Shown here: piece after piece, positions 1 to 8,111 of the stretch
How positions within the stretch are numbered: position 1 is the first letter of the stretch
Layout: every line of letters starts with the position of its first letter
Source of the DNA: Verrucomicrobiaceae bacterium
GTDB taxonomy: Bacteria; Verrucomicrobiota; Verrucomicrobiia; Verrucomicrobiales; Verrucomicrobiaceae
DNA: 64,000 bases
NCBI GenBank assembly: GCA_015075365.1
Contig: JABTUN010000003.1
Span: forward strand, 496,001-560,000
Direction: 5' to 3'
The notes under the pieces: model-generated
Database searches by the model: none
Told to the model about the DNA's origin: nothing
Seen by the model: only the letters and a program-made list of their open reading frames with translations
Position numbers and translations under genes: made by a program

Positions 1-304
1 CGATGGCGTCCCGCGTCTTGAAGGCGGGGGCGCGGCCTTCCGTGAGGCGTGCGAGCTGCGCGCGCAGCGGCTTCTGTTCGCGGAGCCAGGCGGTGGCCTG
101 CGCTTTGATCTCCTGATGAGCGCGGCGCAGGATGACGACGCGGTTGGTTTCAATGGCGCGGTCGATCTTGTTGATCTTGGTGCGAAGGCTTCGCTCCTCG
201 CGGTTGATGTCGCTTTCGACTTTGGTGATGGCGCGGCGGAGCTGCTTCAGTTCAGCGGCCTGCTCTTTGGTCATGTCGGGTGGCGTGGGTGCTTGGTCTT
301 TCAT
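1..304 (-). CDS. partial phage early protein, coiled-coil, possibly Gam-like
   Basis: Open reading frame starting at the ATG complementary to 302-304 and running off the window edge; 101 residues are visible. It begins MKDQAPTPPDMTKEQAAEL and is strongly helical and charged (KVESDINREERSLRTKINK), ending in view with EGRAPAFKTRDAI. A long coiled coil in the early operon of a Mu-like phage recalls the Gam DNA-end-protecting protein, but the diagnostic C-terminal half is not visible, so this is only a suggestion. It is the last visible gene of the leftward early operon and is preceded by a tandem-repeat spacer. Confidence 0.6.
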   Translation of the reverse strand, partial: MKDQAPTPPDMTKEQAAELKQLRRAITKVESDINREERSLRTKINKIDRAIETNRVVILRRAHQEIKAQATAWLREQKPLRAQLARLTEGRAPAFKTRDAI

Positions 305-316
305 GGCGTCGTTTGG

Positions 317-365
317 GGTTCTCAGTTCTCGGTTCTCGGTTCTCGGTTCTCGGTTCTCAGTTCAG
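317..365. repeat. tandem short repeat in gene spacer (GAACCGA family)
   Basis: Head-to-tail copies of an 8-base unit, read on the coding (-) strand as GAACCGA with a trailing G, with flanking GAACTGAGAAC variants. It lies directly upstream of the leftward gene starting at 304. Related GAACCGCGAAC-type repeats sit upstream of the rightward genes at 9216, 10369 and 15281. Confidence 0.75.
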
Positions 366-387
366 GCTTCAGCCCGTTGGTGAAGGC

Positions 388-723
388 TCATGCCGCGCGC
401 AGGCGGGCGTCCCGCTGGGCGTGGAAGTAGGCGGCGCTGCGCGCGGCCTCCGCGTCCTCAATGGTCAGTCCCAGGGCCAGCGCGCGGCCATACGCGGCGG
501 CGCTCAGGGTGTCCGGCGTGGGAATGCGGGCCTCCAGCGCGTGCAGGCGGGTGTAAAGACGTTGCAGCTCCCGGCGGATCATGGCGGCGCGGGCGCGCGC
601 CATCCCTTGCAGCGGATGGCCGTGGCACTCGGCGGTGAAGTCCGTGATGGACAGCTCCCGCGCGAGCGGGGCGGCGGTGGCCCGGATGCGGCCGATGCGG
701 TGGTGGAGTTCAGTGAGGGTCAT
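388..723 (-). CDS. phage protein of unknown function
   Basis: 111 residues, not recognised. The start MTLTELHHRIGRIRATAAPL (ATG complementary to 721-723) is preferred over an upstream in-frame start, because the upstream stretch is translated from a short-repeat spacer of the kind found before many genes here. Mostly helical, Ala/Arg-rich, no cysteines pattern or membrane segment. It lies in the leftward early operon downstream of the transposase, where Mu-like phages carry small accessory genes. Confidence 0.6.
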   Translation of the reverse strand: MTLTELHHRIGRIRATAAPLARELSITDFTAECHGHPLQGMARARAAMIRRELQRLYTRLHALEARIPTPDTLSAAAYGRALALGLTIEDAEAARSAAYFHAQRDARLRAA

Positions 724-761
724 GGGTTGTGTTTCGGGTTTCAGGTTCCAAGATTCAGGCA

Positions 762-1154
762 TCACCACGCGTCCCCGGCGGCGGGGAGGCCGGGCGGGCC
801 GGGAGGAGTCGCGCGCATTTCGTTTCGCCGACGTTCGCCGACCGCCTCTGACGCGTCGGAAGGCGGCAGGGGTGTCAGGACAGCGGAATCCGCGTCCGGC
901 GCGTCAGGGGCGATTGTGGCGCGAATTGCAGCCGCCTCGCTGATCCGCCCGCTGGCGATCAGCTCGCGCTCGATTTTGACCAGCGCCCAAAACTCGCGCT
1001 CGTAGCCGTTGAATTTCGACACGAACGCGGCGCGCGCGTCCTTGTCGGCGTCCAGGCGGCCCAGGGCCAGCAGGCGCACGGTGGCGAGCGCGTCATCACG
1101 CAGCTCCTCGACTTCGGCGAGCTTGAATTGGATTTGCTGGAGATTGGCGGGCAT
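762..1154 (-). CDS. phage protein of unknown function, helical
   Basis: 130 residues beginning MPANLQQIQFKLAEVEELRD. The first ~75 residues are predicted helical (VSKFNGYEREFWALVKIERE). The last ~45 are Pro/Ala-rich and look disordered. No family is recognised. It follows the transposase gene in the leftward operon; its start is preceded on the coding strand by CTCTGACCTCTGACC, one of the spacer repeats described in the findings. Confidence 0.6.
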   Translation of the reverse strand: MPANLQQIQFKLAEVEELRDDALATVRLLALGRLDADKDARAAFVSKFNGYEREFWALVKIERELIASGRISEAAAIRATIAPDAPDADSAVLTPLPPSDASEAVGERRRNEMRATPPGPPGLPAAGDAW

Positions 1155-1163
1155 GGTCAGAGG

Positions 1164-3044
1164 TCAGAGTTCGGATTCGAGCGCTTCGAGCGCGGCCAGG
1201 GCGGCGGCGCGTTTGGAGGAGGCAGGGAGGAGGCCGGCGCTGTTCTTCGGCCGCGCTTCGTGGTCCAGAATGCCGCGTGCATCCCGTTCACCGCTGCCCG
1301 TGGTTCGATCAGTCCCACTGCGGCCCGCCTCCCTGTCTCCAAATTCAGCAGGAATGAAATCCTGACCTCCCGTCACCAGCGGCGCGAGCGGATCAGGGCT
1401 GCCGATGCGCGCGGTGCGTGTGCGCCCGGCCTGCACGGTCGTGGATACGCGGATGGTCTTGCGCATGGCCTTCATGATCCGCACCTCGCTGCGGATGTGC
1501 CTCACGGTTTGAGCGCGGGCGCTCATGTCCGGCGCTTCATCACTGGCCTGCGGTGCCAGCGGCGCAAAAGGCAGCACGCCCAGCGGCATGCCCAAGGGGA
1601 AGCGGCCTGGATTCTGCGGATGCTCCGGATGCAGCGCGTTGAAGATGTGGCAGCCCACGTCGAGCCGCTGCGGGTCGAAGCACGCGAAGACGCGCCAGCC
1701 GTGCGGCAGCCAGGGTTGCGCGTCCCACAGCGGTTTGAAGCCTTCCGCTGAAAATTGAAACGGGATGTCGTGACGCGGCACCTTCACCGCGATGTGCATG
1801 TTTTTGACCGTGGCGGCCACCTTCACAGGAAGAAAACGCCAGCGCTCGGAGGCGGGCAGCACGCGCTTCACCGCCTGCGCATAGATCTCCTCCGGCACGA
1901 CCTTTTTCGGCCCATACAAAAACGCGCGGCGCTTCGCCTCGGTGTTGAACTCCGCCAGCGTCTCCGCGCTGATGTCCGCGCTGATGCCCGCCTCGGGGAA
2001 TTTGGCGAAGGCATCCATCTGGCCCGCACGGGCGCGGCTGATGTGCTTCGCGGCCAGCTCGTGCTCTCCACGAAAGCGGCCCATGTCCAGCGTCTTGTGC
2101 GCATCGAGATTCTGCCGGTGATTGAAAGCACCCTCGATCAAACCTTTTTGGCGCGAGGTGGTGAACTGGATCACCTGGCAGGGGCCGCCGGCCTTCACGT
2201 CGATGCCTCCAAAGCGATAGTTGGGGCAGTCCTTCGTCTGCCACCATTCCCGCTTCTGCGGGATGCCGAGCCAGAAGTTGTTGTCCCATGGCCCTTTTTC
2301 GAGGCCCACGCGCTGAGGCAGGCCAAACGCATCGACGAGCTCCAAAAAGAAACGCGCCTGGTCTTCGAGGCGGTAGCCGTCGCTGTCCCGGTCGATGTTC
2401 ATCGTGCCGAGGAAGTAGGCGGCGGCCACGTCCATGGCCTTGAGCGTCTGCCGGTTCAGGCGCACCTTGCCCGCCTCGTCCAGCTCCGCCCGCATGCGGT
2501 TCTCGCTTTCATCATCAAAGACCCACAGCGCGTTGGGAATGAGCGGGATGTCCTCGCCCTCCACGCGCACAAAGGCACCGCGGCGGCGGGCGCCGTTGAC
2601 GCTCTCGAAGGCTTTGCTGCCGCGGAAGGCCAGCCTCTCCTCCGGCGTGACATGGCAGGCGCGCGTGAACCACTTCGGGAAGCGCTCGTCCATGCGTGTC
2701 TCCGCCGCGCGGTCAAACACGGCGCTGAGCTTGTTGAACGTGTCCGGCCGGCAGGCGCTGGAGGCCATGAGCTTTTTCGCGGCCAGGCGGCGGCTGCGCT
2801 GCTCGATCATTCCCAGCTTCAGCACGCGCACTTCATCCGGGGTGAGCTGGTGCTCATCGCGCGGGCCTGTCGCATAGGCTTTGGCCAGCGCGGCCTCCTC
2901 ATCCCCGCCGCTGGCCTCGTAGCGCTGCATCAGCCGGCAGAGCGTCGGCGCGCTCTCGCCATAGCGGCCCGCCAGCGTGGCAAAGCTCCACCCCGCCTTT
3001 CGCAAGGCGGCGCATTCGGCGAGCTGGGCACGGGTGAGAGGCAT
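1164..3044 (-). CDS. Mu A-type DDE transposase
   Basis: 626 residues. It would bind the phage ends and catalyse strand transfer for integration and replicative transposition. The N-terminal ~60 residues contain a helix-turn-helix (LRKAGWSFATLAGRYGESAP). The catalytic region shows acidic residues in a retroviral-integrase-like order: VFDDES, then KAMDVAAAYFLGT, then GLEKGPWDNN and GLIEGAFNHRQ, consistent with a D-D-E core. The C-terminal ~100 residues are low-complexity. The ATG complementary to 3042-3044 (MPLTRAQLAE) is preferred; 13 residues of upstream frame are translated from a purine/pyrimidine repeat spacer. Length is close to Mu A (663 aa). No Mu B-like ATPase is visible next to it. 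Confidence 0.88.
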   Translation of the reverse strand: MPLTRAQLAECAALRKAGWSFATLAGRYGESAPTLCRLMQRYEASGGDEEAALAKAYATGPRDEHQLTPDEVRVLKLGMIEQRSRRLAAKKLMASSACRPDTFNKLSAVFDRAAETRMDERFPKWFTRACHVTPEERLAFRGSKAFESVNGARRRGAFVRVEGEDIPLIPNALWVFDDESENRMRAELDEAGKVRLNRQTLKAMDVAAAYFLGTMNIDRDSDGYRLEDQARFFLELVDAFGLPQRVGLEKGPWDNNFWLGIPQKREWWQTKDCPNYRFGGIDVKAGGPCQVIQFTTSRQKGLIEGAFNHRQNLDAHKTLDMGRFRGEHELAAKHISRARAGQMDAFAKFPEAGISADISAETLAEFNTEAKRRAFLYGPKKVVPEEIYAQAVKRVLPASERWRFLPVKVAATVKNMHIAVKVPRHDIPFQFSAEGFKPLWDAQPWLPHGWRVFACFDPQRLDVGCHIFNALHPEHPQNPGRFPLGMPLGVLPFAPLAPQASDEAPDMSARAQTVRHIRSEVRIMKAMRKTIRVSTTVQAGRTRTARIGSPDPLAPLVTGGQDFIPAEFGDREAGRSGTDRTTGSGERDARGILDHEARPKNSAGLLPASSKRAAALAALEALESEL

Positions 3045-3124
3045 GAGACGGGGGGAAGAGGGGACGGGGAGAAGAGGGGACATGCGGCCGGAGTGACCGC
3101 GCGATGCGGGGTGGTTGAAATGGG

Positions 3125-3475
3125 TCAGGCGGGCGTAGCCGTGCGGGGGTTGGGTTCTTCGCTCTTTGCCCTCCGCCCTCCGCCGCCCGTGAGGGCCTTC
3201 TTGGCGGCTGCGAGCCCTCCGCGATTCGAGCGCGGCCTTGAGGCGCGTTTGCCCGCAGAAACGGGAGCGGCTTTGATGGCCTCCCGGAGCGCCTTGTGCG
3301 CACTCCTAAGGGTGCAGGCCTGCTCAAAGTTTTGATCGCGAATGCTGGCCTCTTTGAGGATCTTGAGTGTGGAGGCAGCCACCTTCGCGGGCCGATCTTG
3401 CAGCGCCAAGGCCAGCGAGTTTGCCGTGACCGCGAAGCAGCACGGAACCAGCTCTTTGAGATTAGGCGTCTTCAC
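3125..3475 (-). CDS. small basic phage protein of unknown function
   Basis: 116 residues, starting MKTPNLKELVPCCFAVTANS. The first ~70 residues form a predicted helical domain (STLKILKEASIRDQNFEQAC); the C-terminal ~45 are Arg/Lys/Gly-rich and probably bind nucleic acid or are disordered. Its start overlaps the end of the ParB-like gene by 4 bases, indicating translational coupling. It lies between the ParB-like protein and the transposase. Function unknown. Confidence 0.6.
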   Translation of the reverse strand: MKTPNLKELVPCCFAVTANSLALALQDRPAKVAASTLKILKEASIRDQNFEQACTLRSAHKALREAIKAAPVSAGKRASRPRSNRGGLAAAKKALTGGGGRRAKSEEPNPRTATPA

Positions 3476-4581
3476 TGTGCGCCTCCTTTCCTTGTGAGGG
3501 CGACATAGAGCGCCTGCCGCGCATCCTCCGGCCAGGGCTCCACCTCGCGGCCTTGCTCATCCACGCCGCCGACAATCGTCACAGTCAGCTTTTTGAGCAC
3601 CTCCAGGCGCTGCGGGGTGTCGATCTCGCTCCAGTTCTTCCACATGGTTTTCGAGAACGAATCGACCTTGTTCATCAAGGTGTAGTGCAGGCAGGGGCTG
3701 TCCGGGTTGGTGTCCGGCCGGGGCTTGCCCGCCGTGGCGAAGTAGCTGCCCATCGCCTTCAGCGCGGAGCCCAGGGAGTAGGTCAGCCGGTCGCACTCAT
3801 CGCCCGCCGGATCATGCACGCCGTTGAAAATCTTGTCCTCCTCCACCTCCCGCCAGTGCCGGGGGATGCGCTTGTGGCTTTCCGCGTCATCCGGCAGATC
3901 CAGCTCCGCCAGGCGCTCCACGCGCCACGTCGTCCAGGGCATCGTGGCGTAGGGGTGCGCGCCCTCCCAGGCCAGGTAGCTCTCCGCCTCCTCCGGGTTC
4001 AGCGCCGTCCAGTCCTGGATCAGCTTGTCCGCCTTCACCATGTACAACGCCTCCAGCTTCATCGCCTGCTGGAGCAGATCCACGCTCAGATCGGACTTCG
4101 CGGCGAGCGATTCGAGGGTGATTTCCTGCTTAGCCGATTGAATCGGCGAAGCAGACTTGTGCTTCGCGTGTCCGCCCATTCTCGCGCGAATTTCCGCCCC
4201 TTCTTTCGCCGCCTTTGCGGCCATGTGGCGGAGGGCGTAGGCGCGCGCGCTCTTGGAGTAGTGCCGGCGCTGGAGCAGCATCTCCATCACCAGCTCCGCG
4301 AATTCACCTTCGTTGAGCACCTCGCACTCCACCTGCTGGATCTGCGGCACCCGCAGCGCCGCGAGCTGGCGGTGCCGGCCGTCCCCGATCTCATCCGCGG
4401 CGTTGATCTTGATCGTCTCCCGAATGATGGCATGCGGGTCCTCTCCAGCGGCGATGCGCGCAGACCAGTCCGCCACGAGGCGGGCCACCAGGGCCTGGTC
4501 TTCCGGCGTCTCGGAGACGGCCTGGTGAATGGTGAGCTGGTGTTTGTCCTTCCAAAAGCGGGTGCGTTGAGGGAGTTTCAT
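3472..4581 (-). CDS. ParB-like nuclease-domain phage protein
   Basis: 369 residues. The N-terminal ~130 residues resemble the ParB/Srx fold: the segment ADEIGDGRHRQLAALRVPQI has the G-x-R-R/H-x-x-A signature of ParB nucleotide-binding domains. The middle (ITLESLAAKSDLSVDLLQQA) may be a helix-turn-helix. The C-terminal half is unassigned. In transposable phages such proteins sit in the early operon and are thought to act in DNA partition or as regulators; the role here is inferred. A CTCTGAC-type repeat spacer separates it from the preceding gene. Confidence 0.7.
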   Translation of the reverse strand: MKLPQRTRFWKDKHQLTIHQAVSETPEDQALVARLVADWSARIAAGEDPHAIIRETIKINAADEIGDGRHRQLAALRVPQIQQVECEVLNEGEFAELVMEMLLQRRHYSKSARAYALRHMAAKAAKEGAEIRARMGGHAKHKSASPIQSAKQEITLESLAAKSDLSVDLLQQAMKLEALYMVKADKLIQDWTALNPEEAESYLAWEGAHPYATMPWTTWRVERLAELDLPDDAESHKRIPRHWREVEEDKIFNGVHDPAGDECDRLTYSLGSALKAMGSYFATAGKPRPDTNPDSPCLHYTLMNKVDSFSKTMWKNWSEIDTPQRLEVLKKLTVTIVGGVDEQGREVEPWPEDARQALYVALTRKGGAQ

Positions 4582-4603
4582 AAGCGGGGGAAAAAGTCAG
4601 AGG

Positions 4604-5161
4604 TCAGCGGAGGGCGGCGGCGGTGGCCTCGAAGCGGGCGCGGGCCGCGCGGGCGTCCGGGTGGTTCACGGCGCGGTCGATCTGCCCGCGCTCGAAGGGC
4701 TCGAATTCGCTCTCCTCCGCGTAGGCTTCCCCGAGGCGGATGGCGTCGATGCAGCGGGCGTCATCCGGCGGCTCCTCGAAATGCGCCGGGAAGGCGCGGC
4801 GGCGCGGCGTGGTGGTGCGGGCCTTGTCCCGGCCCGCCAGCAGCACGCACGCCGCGCCGAAGAGCAGGCCCACGCCAATGCACACCGCCCCGCCGAGGCC
4901 CAGCCAGTGCCGCGCCAGCAGGCAGGCGGCGGAGAGGGTGATGAAGTACAGCACCTCCGGCAGCACACCGCCGCAGGCAGCCTGGCGGTGCAGCGCCTTC
5001 GTCAGCGCGCGGTTGCGCTCTTCCAGCGCGGTGATCTTCACGGCCTGGTTGATGACCTGGTCCTTGAGGCTGGCGCAGAGCGCGCGGAGAGCGATCTCCC
5101 GCGCGGTGACGACGGGGGAGACAAGGGAGAATTGCGGGTGGGGGATGAGGGTGTGGTTCAT
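4604..5161 (-). CDS. phage membrane protein with coiled coil
   Basis: 185 residues from the ATG complementary to 5159-5161 (MNHTLIPHPQFSLVSPVVTA). Layout: helical coiled segment around 20-65 (LKDQVINQAVKITALEERNR), two adjacent hydrophobic helices around 70-115 (VLYFITLSAACLLARHWLGL then GAVCIGVGLLFGAACVLLAG), then an acidic cytoplasmic-type tail. No family recognised. Leftward early operon; its product may act at the inner membrane. Confidence 0.6.
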   Translation of the reverse strand: MNHTLIPHPQFSLVSPVVTAREIALRALCASLKDQVINQAVKITALEERNRALTKALHRQAACGGVLPEVLYFITLSAACLLARHWLGLGGAVCIGVGLLFGAACVLLAGRDKARTTTPRRRAFPAHFEEPPDDARCIDAIRLGEAYAEESEFEPFERGQIDRAVNHPDARAARARFEATAAALR

Positions 5162-5192
5162 GGTGGTGAAAAGCAAAGCGGAGGGCGGAGAG

Positions 5193-5438
5193 TCAGTGCG
5201 TGGCGCGGATGCGGAGGATGCCGGCGGCGTGGTCGTTCTCCTCCGCCCAGCGGCGGAGCCAGTAGCGGGCGCGCTCATGGCAGCGGCGGCCCTCCGCCTG
5301 CCAGCGAGCGACCGTCTCCGCGAGCGGGCCGCCCAGGCGGCGGAAACCGGCGGCGATCTGCGCGGCGCGCTGCATGAGCATGGCTGCCTCCAGGTGGCAG
5401 AAGAGATGCCAAAGCGGCGAGAGCATCTGGACCTTCAC
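5193..5438 (-). CDS. small phage protein of unknown function
   Basis: 81 residues, MKVQMLSPLWHLFCHLEAAM at the start, followed by an Arg-rich helical stretch (ARWQAEGRRCHERARYWLRR). Its start overlaps the previous gene's stop by 4 bases, so the two are probably co-translated. No family recognised. Confidence 0.5.
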   Translation of the reverse strand: MKVQMLSPLWHLFCHLEAAMLMQRAAQIAAGFRRLGGPLAETVARWQAEGRRCHERARYWLRRWAEENDHAAGILRIRATH

Positions 5439-5683
5439 GCGGCCTCCTTTCCATGCGTCGATTGACGCAGCAGCGCGGCAAAGGTGAGCTGGTGAGTCTC
5501 GGCATCGCGGATGGCCTCGGCGGCGAGCGTCGCGTTGATGTGAATATCGGCATGCAGACCGGCCGTGATGATGGCGATGCCCTCGAAGATGTCGGCGCGC
5601 TGAGGCGGCGGGAGTTCTGGCGCGGCCTCGCCGGCCAGGCGGATGAGCGGCATGAGCGCCGCGAGTTTTTGAGGCTTGTTCAT
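5435..5683 (-). CDS. small phage early protein of unknown function
   Basis: 82 residues, MNKPQKLAALMPLIRLAGEA at the N-terminus, helical throughout, no recognised motif. Second gene of the leftward early operon, 5 bases after the Ner/Cro-like gene. Position suggests an early regulatory or accessory role, but nothing in the sequence shows it. Confidence 0.5.
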   Translation of the reverse strand: MNKPQKLAALMPLIRLAGEAAPELPPPQRADIFEGIAIITAGLHADIHINATLAAEAIRDAETHQLTFAALLRQSTHGKEAA

Positions 5684-5688
5684 TGCTC

Positions 5689-5895
5689 TCAGTTGAGGTG
5701 GAGTTTTTTGCGGATGCGGGCCTTCACGCGCGGCAGCATCGTGGGGTGGTTGATGGCGATGCTCACTGTGTTGCGGGCAAGGCCGAGGGTCTCCGCCAGG
5801 GCGGTGACCGTCATCCCCCTGCGCAGCAGCGCGGTTTTGGCGGCCAGGGCAAAATCCCCTTGTGCGGTGGTGGTGATTGTGTTAGCGGTTGCCAT
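5689..5895 (-). CDS. Ner/Cro-like HTH regulator
   Basis: 68 residues with a central helix-turn-helix (MTVTALAETLGLARNTVSIA) followed by a basic C-terminus (RVKARIRKKLHLN). It is the first gene of the leftward early operon and faces the repressor gene, the position of ner in Mu. A role in turning down early and repressor transcription from the shared operator is inferred. Its start codon lies inside the operator region. Confidence 0.75.
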   Translation of the reverse strand: MATANTITTTAQGDFALAAKTALLRRGMTVTALAETLGLARNTVSIAINHPTMLPRVKARIRKKLHLN

Positions 5896-5931
5896 GCTCA
5901 GTTGCTAACATGGTTAGCAAATGAGTTAGCA
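5881..5931. promoter_or_regulatory. divergent operator with GTTAGC half-sites
   Basis: Perfect inverted repeat TTGCTAAC (5902-5909), ATG spacer, GTTAGCAA (5913-5920). Additional direct half-sites are GTTAGC at 5881-5886 and GTTAGCA at 5925-5931. It lies between the divergent starts of the Ner/Cro-like gene (5895) and the repressor (5948), so it is the probable lysis-lysogeny switch. Confidence 0.75.
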
Positions 5932-5947
5932 GCCCGCAACACAAAAA

Positions 5948-6814
5948 GTGAGCAAATTGAAAAAATTTTCCGAACGTGTGAGCAGCCTTCGTGCGAAGCT
6001 AGGGCTCTCCCAGGAGCCGTTTGCCAAGCTGCTTGGCGTTTCCCGTAACTATGTGAGCATGATTGAGCAGGGACGGGAGCCTTCCGCCTCGCTGAAAATG
6101 CTCATTGAGCGCCTCGAAAACGAGCACCTCGATCCAGCTCCGGAGGCGCACAGTCCGCGTGCGCGCCTGCGCCTGCTGCGGGAGAAGAAAGGCTACTCGC
6201 AGGCTCAATTCGCCAAGGCGCTTGGCTACACGGACACCGGGCTTTACCAGCAGATCGAAGAAGGCCGCGCCGGGTTGAGTGAGAAGATGGCCGCGAAGGC
6301 CGCGCGGCTGCTCGGCGTGGAACTGGACGACCTGACGAACGGCAGCGACCACCCGCCATCCCGCAATGGCGTCATCGGCACCTTTGGTGCCCAGCCTGAA
6401 ATCCAACTGCCACCCGGCATGAAGGCCAAGTATGTGCCGCTGCTGAGCATGGCGCAATGCGGCGCGATGATGGCCTACAACGACGAGGCGTACACGCATG
6501 ACGGCTTTCTGGCGATCAACGCGCAGGACACCAGGGCCTTCGCCGTCACACTGGCCGGTGACTCCATGATCCCGCGCTTCGAGCCTGGTGACGTGGCGCT
6601 GGTTTATCCATCCAAGCAGCCGAAAAATGGCGACGTGGTGATCGCGCGGCTGAGTGATGACAACGGCGGCGATGTCATGCTGAAGCTCTACCAGGCCGCG
6701 CGTGACGACGTGACGCTCTCCAGCTACAATCCGGCCTATCCGCCGATGACCTTCCCGCGACGCGCCTTCGCGTGGATTTATCCGATTGGGATGGTCTCGA
6801 AAATCCTGCATTAA
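5948..6814 (+). CDS. phage repressor: two HTH domains + LexA-type S24 peptidase
   Basis: 288 residues, GTG start. Two XRE-type helix-turn-helix domains occur in tandem: about 12-55 (GLSQEPFAKLLGVSRNYVSM) and about 68-120 (GYSQAQFAKALGYTDTGLYQ). The C-terminal S24/LexA peptidase has a likely Ser206 (AGDSMIPRFEPGD) and Lys246 (VMLKLY), and a possible self-cleavage site at QCGAMM. By family logic it represses early genes and is inactivated after DNA damage. It is divergent from the Ner/Cro-like gene over GTTAGC operators. Two HTH domains on one LexA-type repressor is unusual. No clear Shine-Dalgarno precedes the GTG. Confidence 0.88.
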   Translation: MSKLKKFSERVSSLRAKLGLSQEPFAKLLGVSRNYVSMIEQGREPSASLKMLIERLENEHLDPAPEAHSPRARLRLLREKKGYSQAQFAKALGYTDTGLYQQIEEGRAGLSEKMAAKAARLLGVELDDLTNGSDHPPSRNGVIGTFGAQPEIQLPPGMKAKYVPLLSMAQCGAMMAYNDEAYTHDGFLAINAQDTRAFAVTLAGDSMIPRFEPGDVALVYPSKQPKNGDVVIARLSDDNGGDVMLKLYQAARDDVTLSSYNPAYPPMTFPRRAFAWIYPIGMVSKILH

Positions 6815-6841
6815 TCCAAACACCAAACCCACCTCCACGCC

Positions 6842-7645
6842 ATGCCCATCCCGTCCCGCATCGCCGAACGCCTCAGCACGCAACTCAAACGCTTCCAGCC
6901 CATCCTTGCCAGCGCGCGTGATCGCGATGTGGGCGAGGCGGACACCAGCACGATTGTGAAGGACATCCTCAGTGATCTGTTTGGTTACGACAAGTACTCC
7001 GAGATCACGGCGGAATTCCAGATTAAAGGAACCTATTGCGACCTGGCGCTCAAGATTGACGGCAAACTGGTTGTGCTGATCGAAGTGAAGGCCATCGGCA
7101 CGGACCTGAAGGAGCCGCACACCAAGCAAGCGGTGGACTATGCGGCCAACCAGGGGGTGGAATGGGTGTTTCTCACCAATGGCCTGGTGTGGAAGGTTTA
7201 CCGGGTGATCTTCGCGCAGCCCATCTCCCAGGAGCTGGTGGTGGAGATCAACCTCATGGATCTCAGCGGGCGCAATGAAGGCCATCTCGACATGCTGCAC
7301 ATGCTCACACGTGAAGCGCACTCCAAAGACGCGCTCGACGACTACCATGCGCAGCGCCAGGCCATGAGCCGTTTTTTCCTGGGCGCGATGTTGATGAGCG
7401 ATCCAGTGATCGACACGATGCGGCGCGAGCTGAAGAAGGTCTCGCCAGGCGTGCGTTTTGAGAACGAGGAAATCCGCCAGGCGCTCATTCACGAGGTGGT
7501 GAAGCGCGAGGTGATGGAGGGAGACAAAGCGACGGACGCACGCCGTAAAATCGCCCGCGCTCTGGCCAAGGCCGCCGCCCCCAAGAGCAAGCCGGCCGCG
7601 CCCGCCGGGCAGGTGGAAAACAACGAGCCTCCCGCTGAGCCATGA
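6842..7645 (+). CDS. HsdR N-terminal-like PD-(D/E)XK nuclease domain protein
   Basis: 267 residues. Matches the stand-alone type I restriction R-subunit N-terminal domain pattern: an N-terminal helix with DTSTIVKDILSDLFGY, then D67 in TYCDLALKID and E81-V-K83 in VVLIEVKA, then QAVDYAANQGVEWVFLTNG. There is no helicase part. The C-terminal ~90 residues end in an Ala/Lys/Pro tail. It lies directly downstream of the repressor, a place where prophages carry lysogenic-conversion genes, so a role against other phages is plausible but not shown. It overlaps the next gene by 4 bases. Confidence 0.8.
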   Translation: MPIPSRIAERLSTQLKRFQPILASARDRDVGEADTSTIVKDILSDLFGYDKYSEITAEFQIKGTYCDLALKIDGKLVVLIEVKAIGTDLKEPHTKQAVDYAANQGVEWVFLTNGLVWKVYRVIFAQPISQELVVEINLMDLSGRNEGHLDMLHMLTREAHSKDALDDYHAQRQAMSRFFLGAMLMSDPVIDTMRRELKKVSPGVRFENEEIRQALIHEVVKREVMEGDKATDARRKIARALAKAAAPKSKPAAPAGQVENNEPPAEP

Positions 7646-8109
7646 AGACCCTCCTCATCACGCTCATGTTGTTGTGCGGCCTTGCGCATGCGCGGCTTGG
7701 CGAGACGCTGGAGCAATGCAAGGCGCGCTATGGAGAGCCGACGAGCAAGGATGCGGCCACAGCGGTGGTTTATTTTGAGAAGTCGGGCGTCATCATCGCG
7801 GCGCATTTCGTGGCGGGCAAAGTGGATTGTGTCCGCATGGCGCGCGTGGATGGCGAGGCGTGGAGCGCCGACCAGGTCAAGGCTCTGGCTGATGCCAACA
7901 TGGGGGAAGGCTGGCGCGAACTGGCCGAACAGCCTGGTTTCCTTTATCCCCGCCATGTGAACGGCAAGCATGGCCTGATCTCAGAAGATTATCGCTCCGT
8001 GCGTTTTTTCACACGCGAGTACTGGGAGGCATTGCTGGCGGCAGGTGGCAGCATCCAGTCAGACGCGGGCCAGGACGGAGCGCCGCGCATTGATTTGAAG
8101 GGCTTCTGA
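7642..8109 (+). CDS. exported protein of unknown function in prophage
   Basis: 155 residues with a Sec signal peptide (MKTLLITLMLLCGLAHA, cleavage likely after Ala17). The mature part begins RLGETLEQCKARYGEP, a pattern seen in several small periplasmic proteins of unknown function, and contains a second cysteine at VDCVRMA. ATGA overlap with the nuclease-like gene indicates translational coupling. It probably alters the lysogen's envelope or is passenger cargo. Not required for phage assembly as far as can be seen. Confidence 0.65.
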   Translation: MKTLLITLMLLCGLAHARLGETLEQCKARYGEPTSKDAATAVVYFEKSGVIIAAHFVAGKVDCVRMARVDGEAWSADQVKALADANMGEGWRELAEQPGFLYPRHVNGKHGLISEDYRSVRFFTREYWEALLAAGGSIQSDAGQDGAPRIDLKGF

Positions 8110-8111
8110 TC

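Noticed and set aside
317..365. CRISPR-like repeat
   Set aside because: Units of about 8 bases with no spacers; no cas genes in the window.
1755..3335. Long + strand open frame of 526 codons
   Set aside because: Antisense to the transposase; no domain recognisable, repetitive His/Arg/Leu composition typical of high-GC shadow frames.
3553..4941. + strand open frame of 462 codons
   Set aside because: Antisense to the ParB-like and membrane-protein genes, which have recognisable features.
5999..7492. - strand open frame of 497 codons
   Set aside because: Antisense to the repressor and nuclease-like genes; His/Val/Arg-rich shadow.
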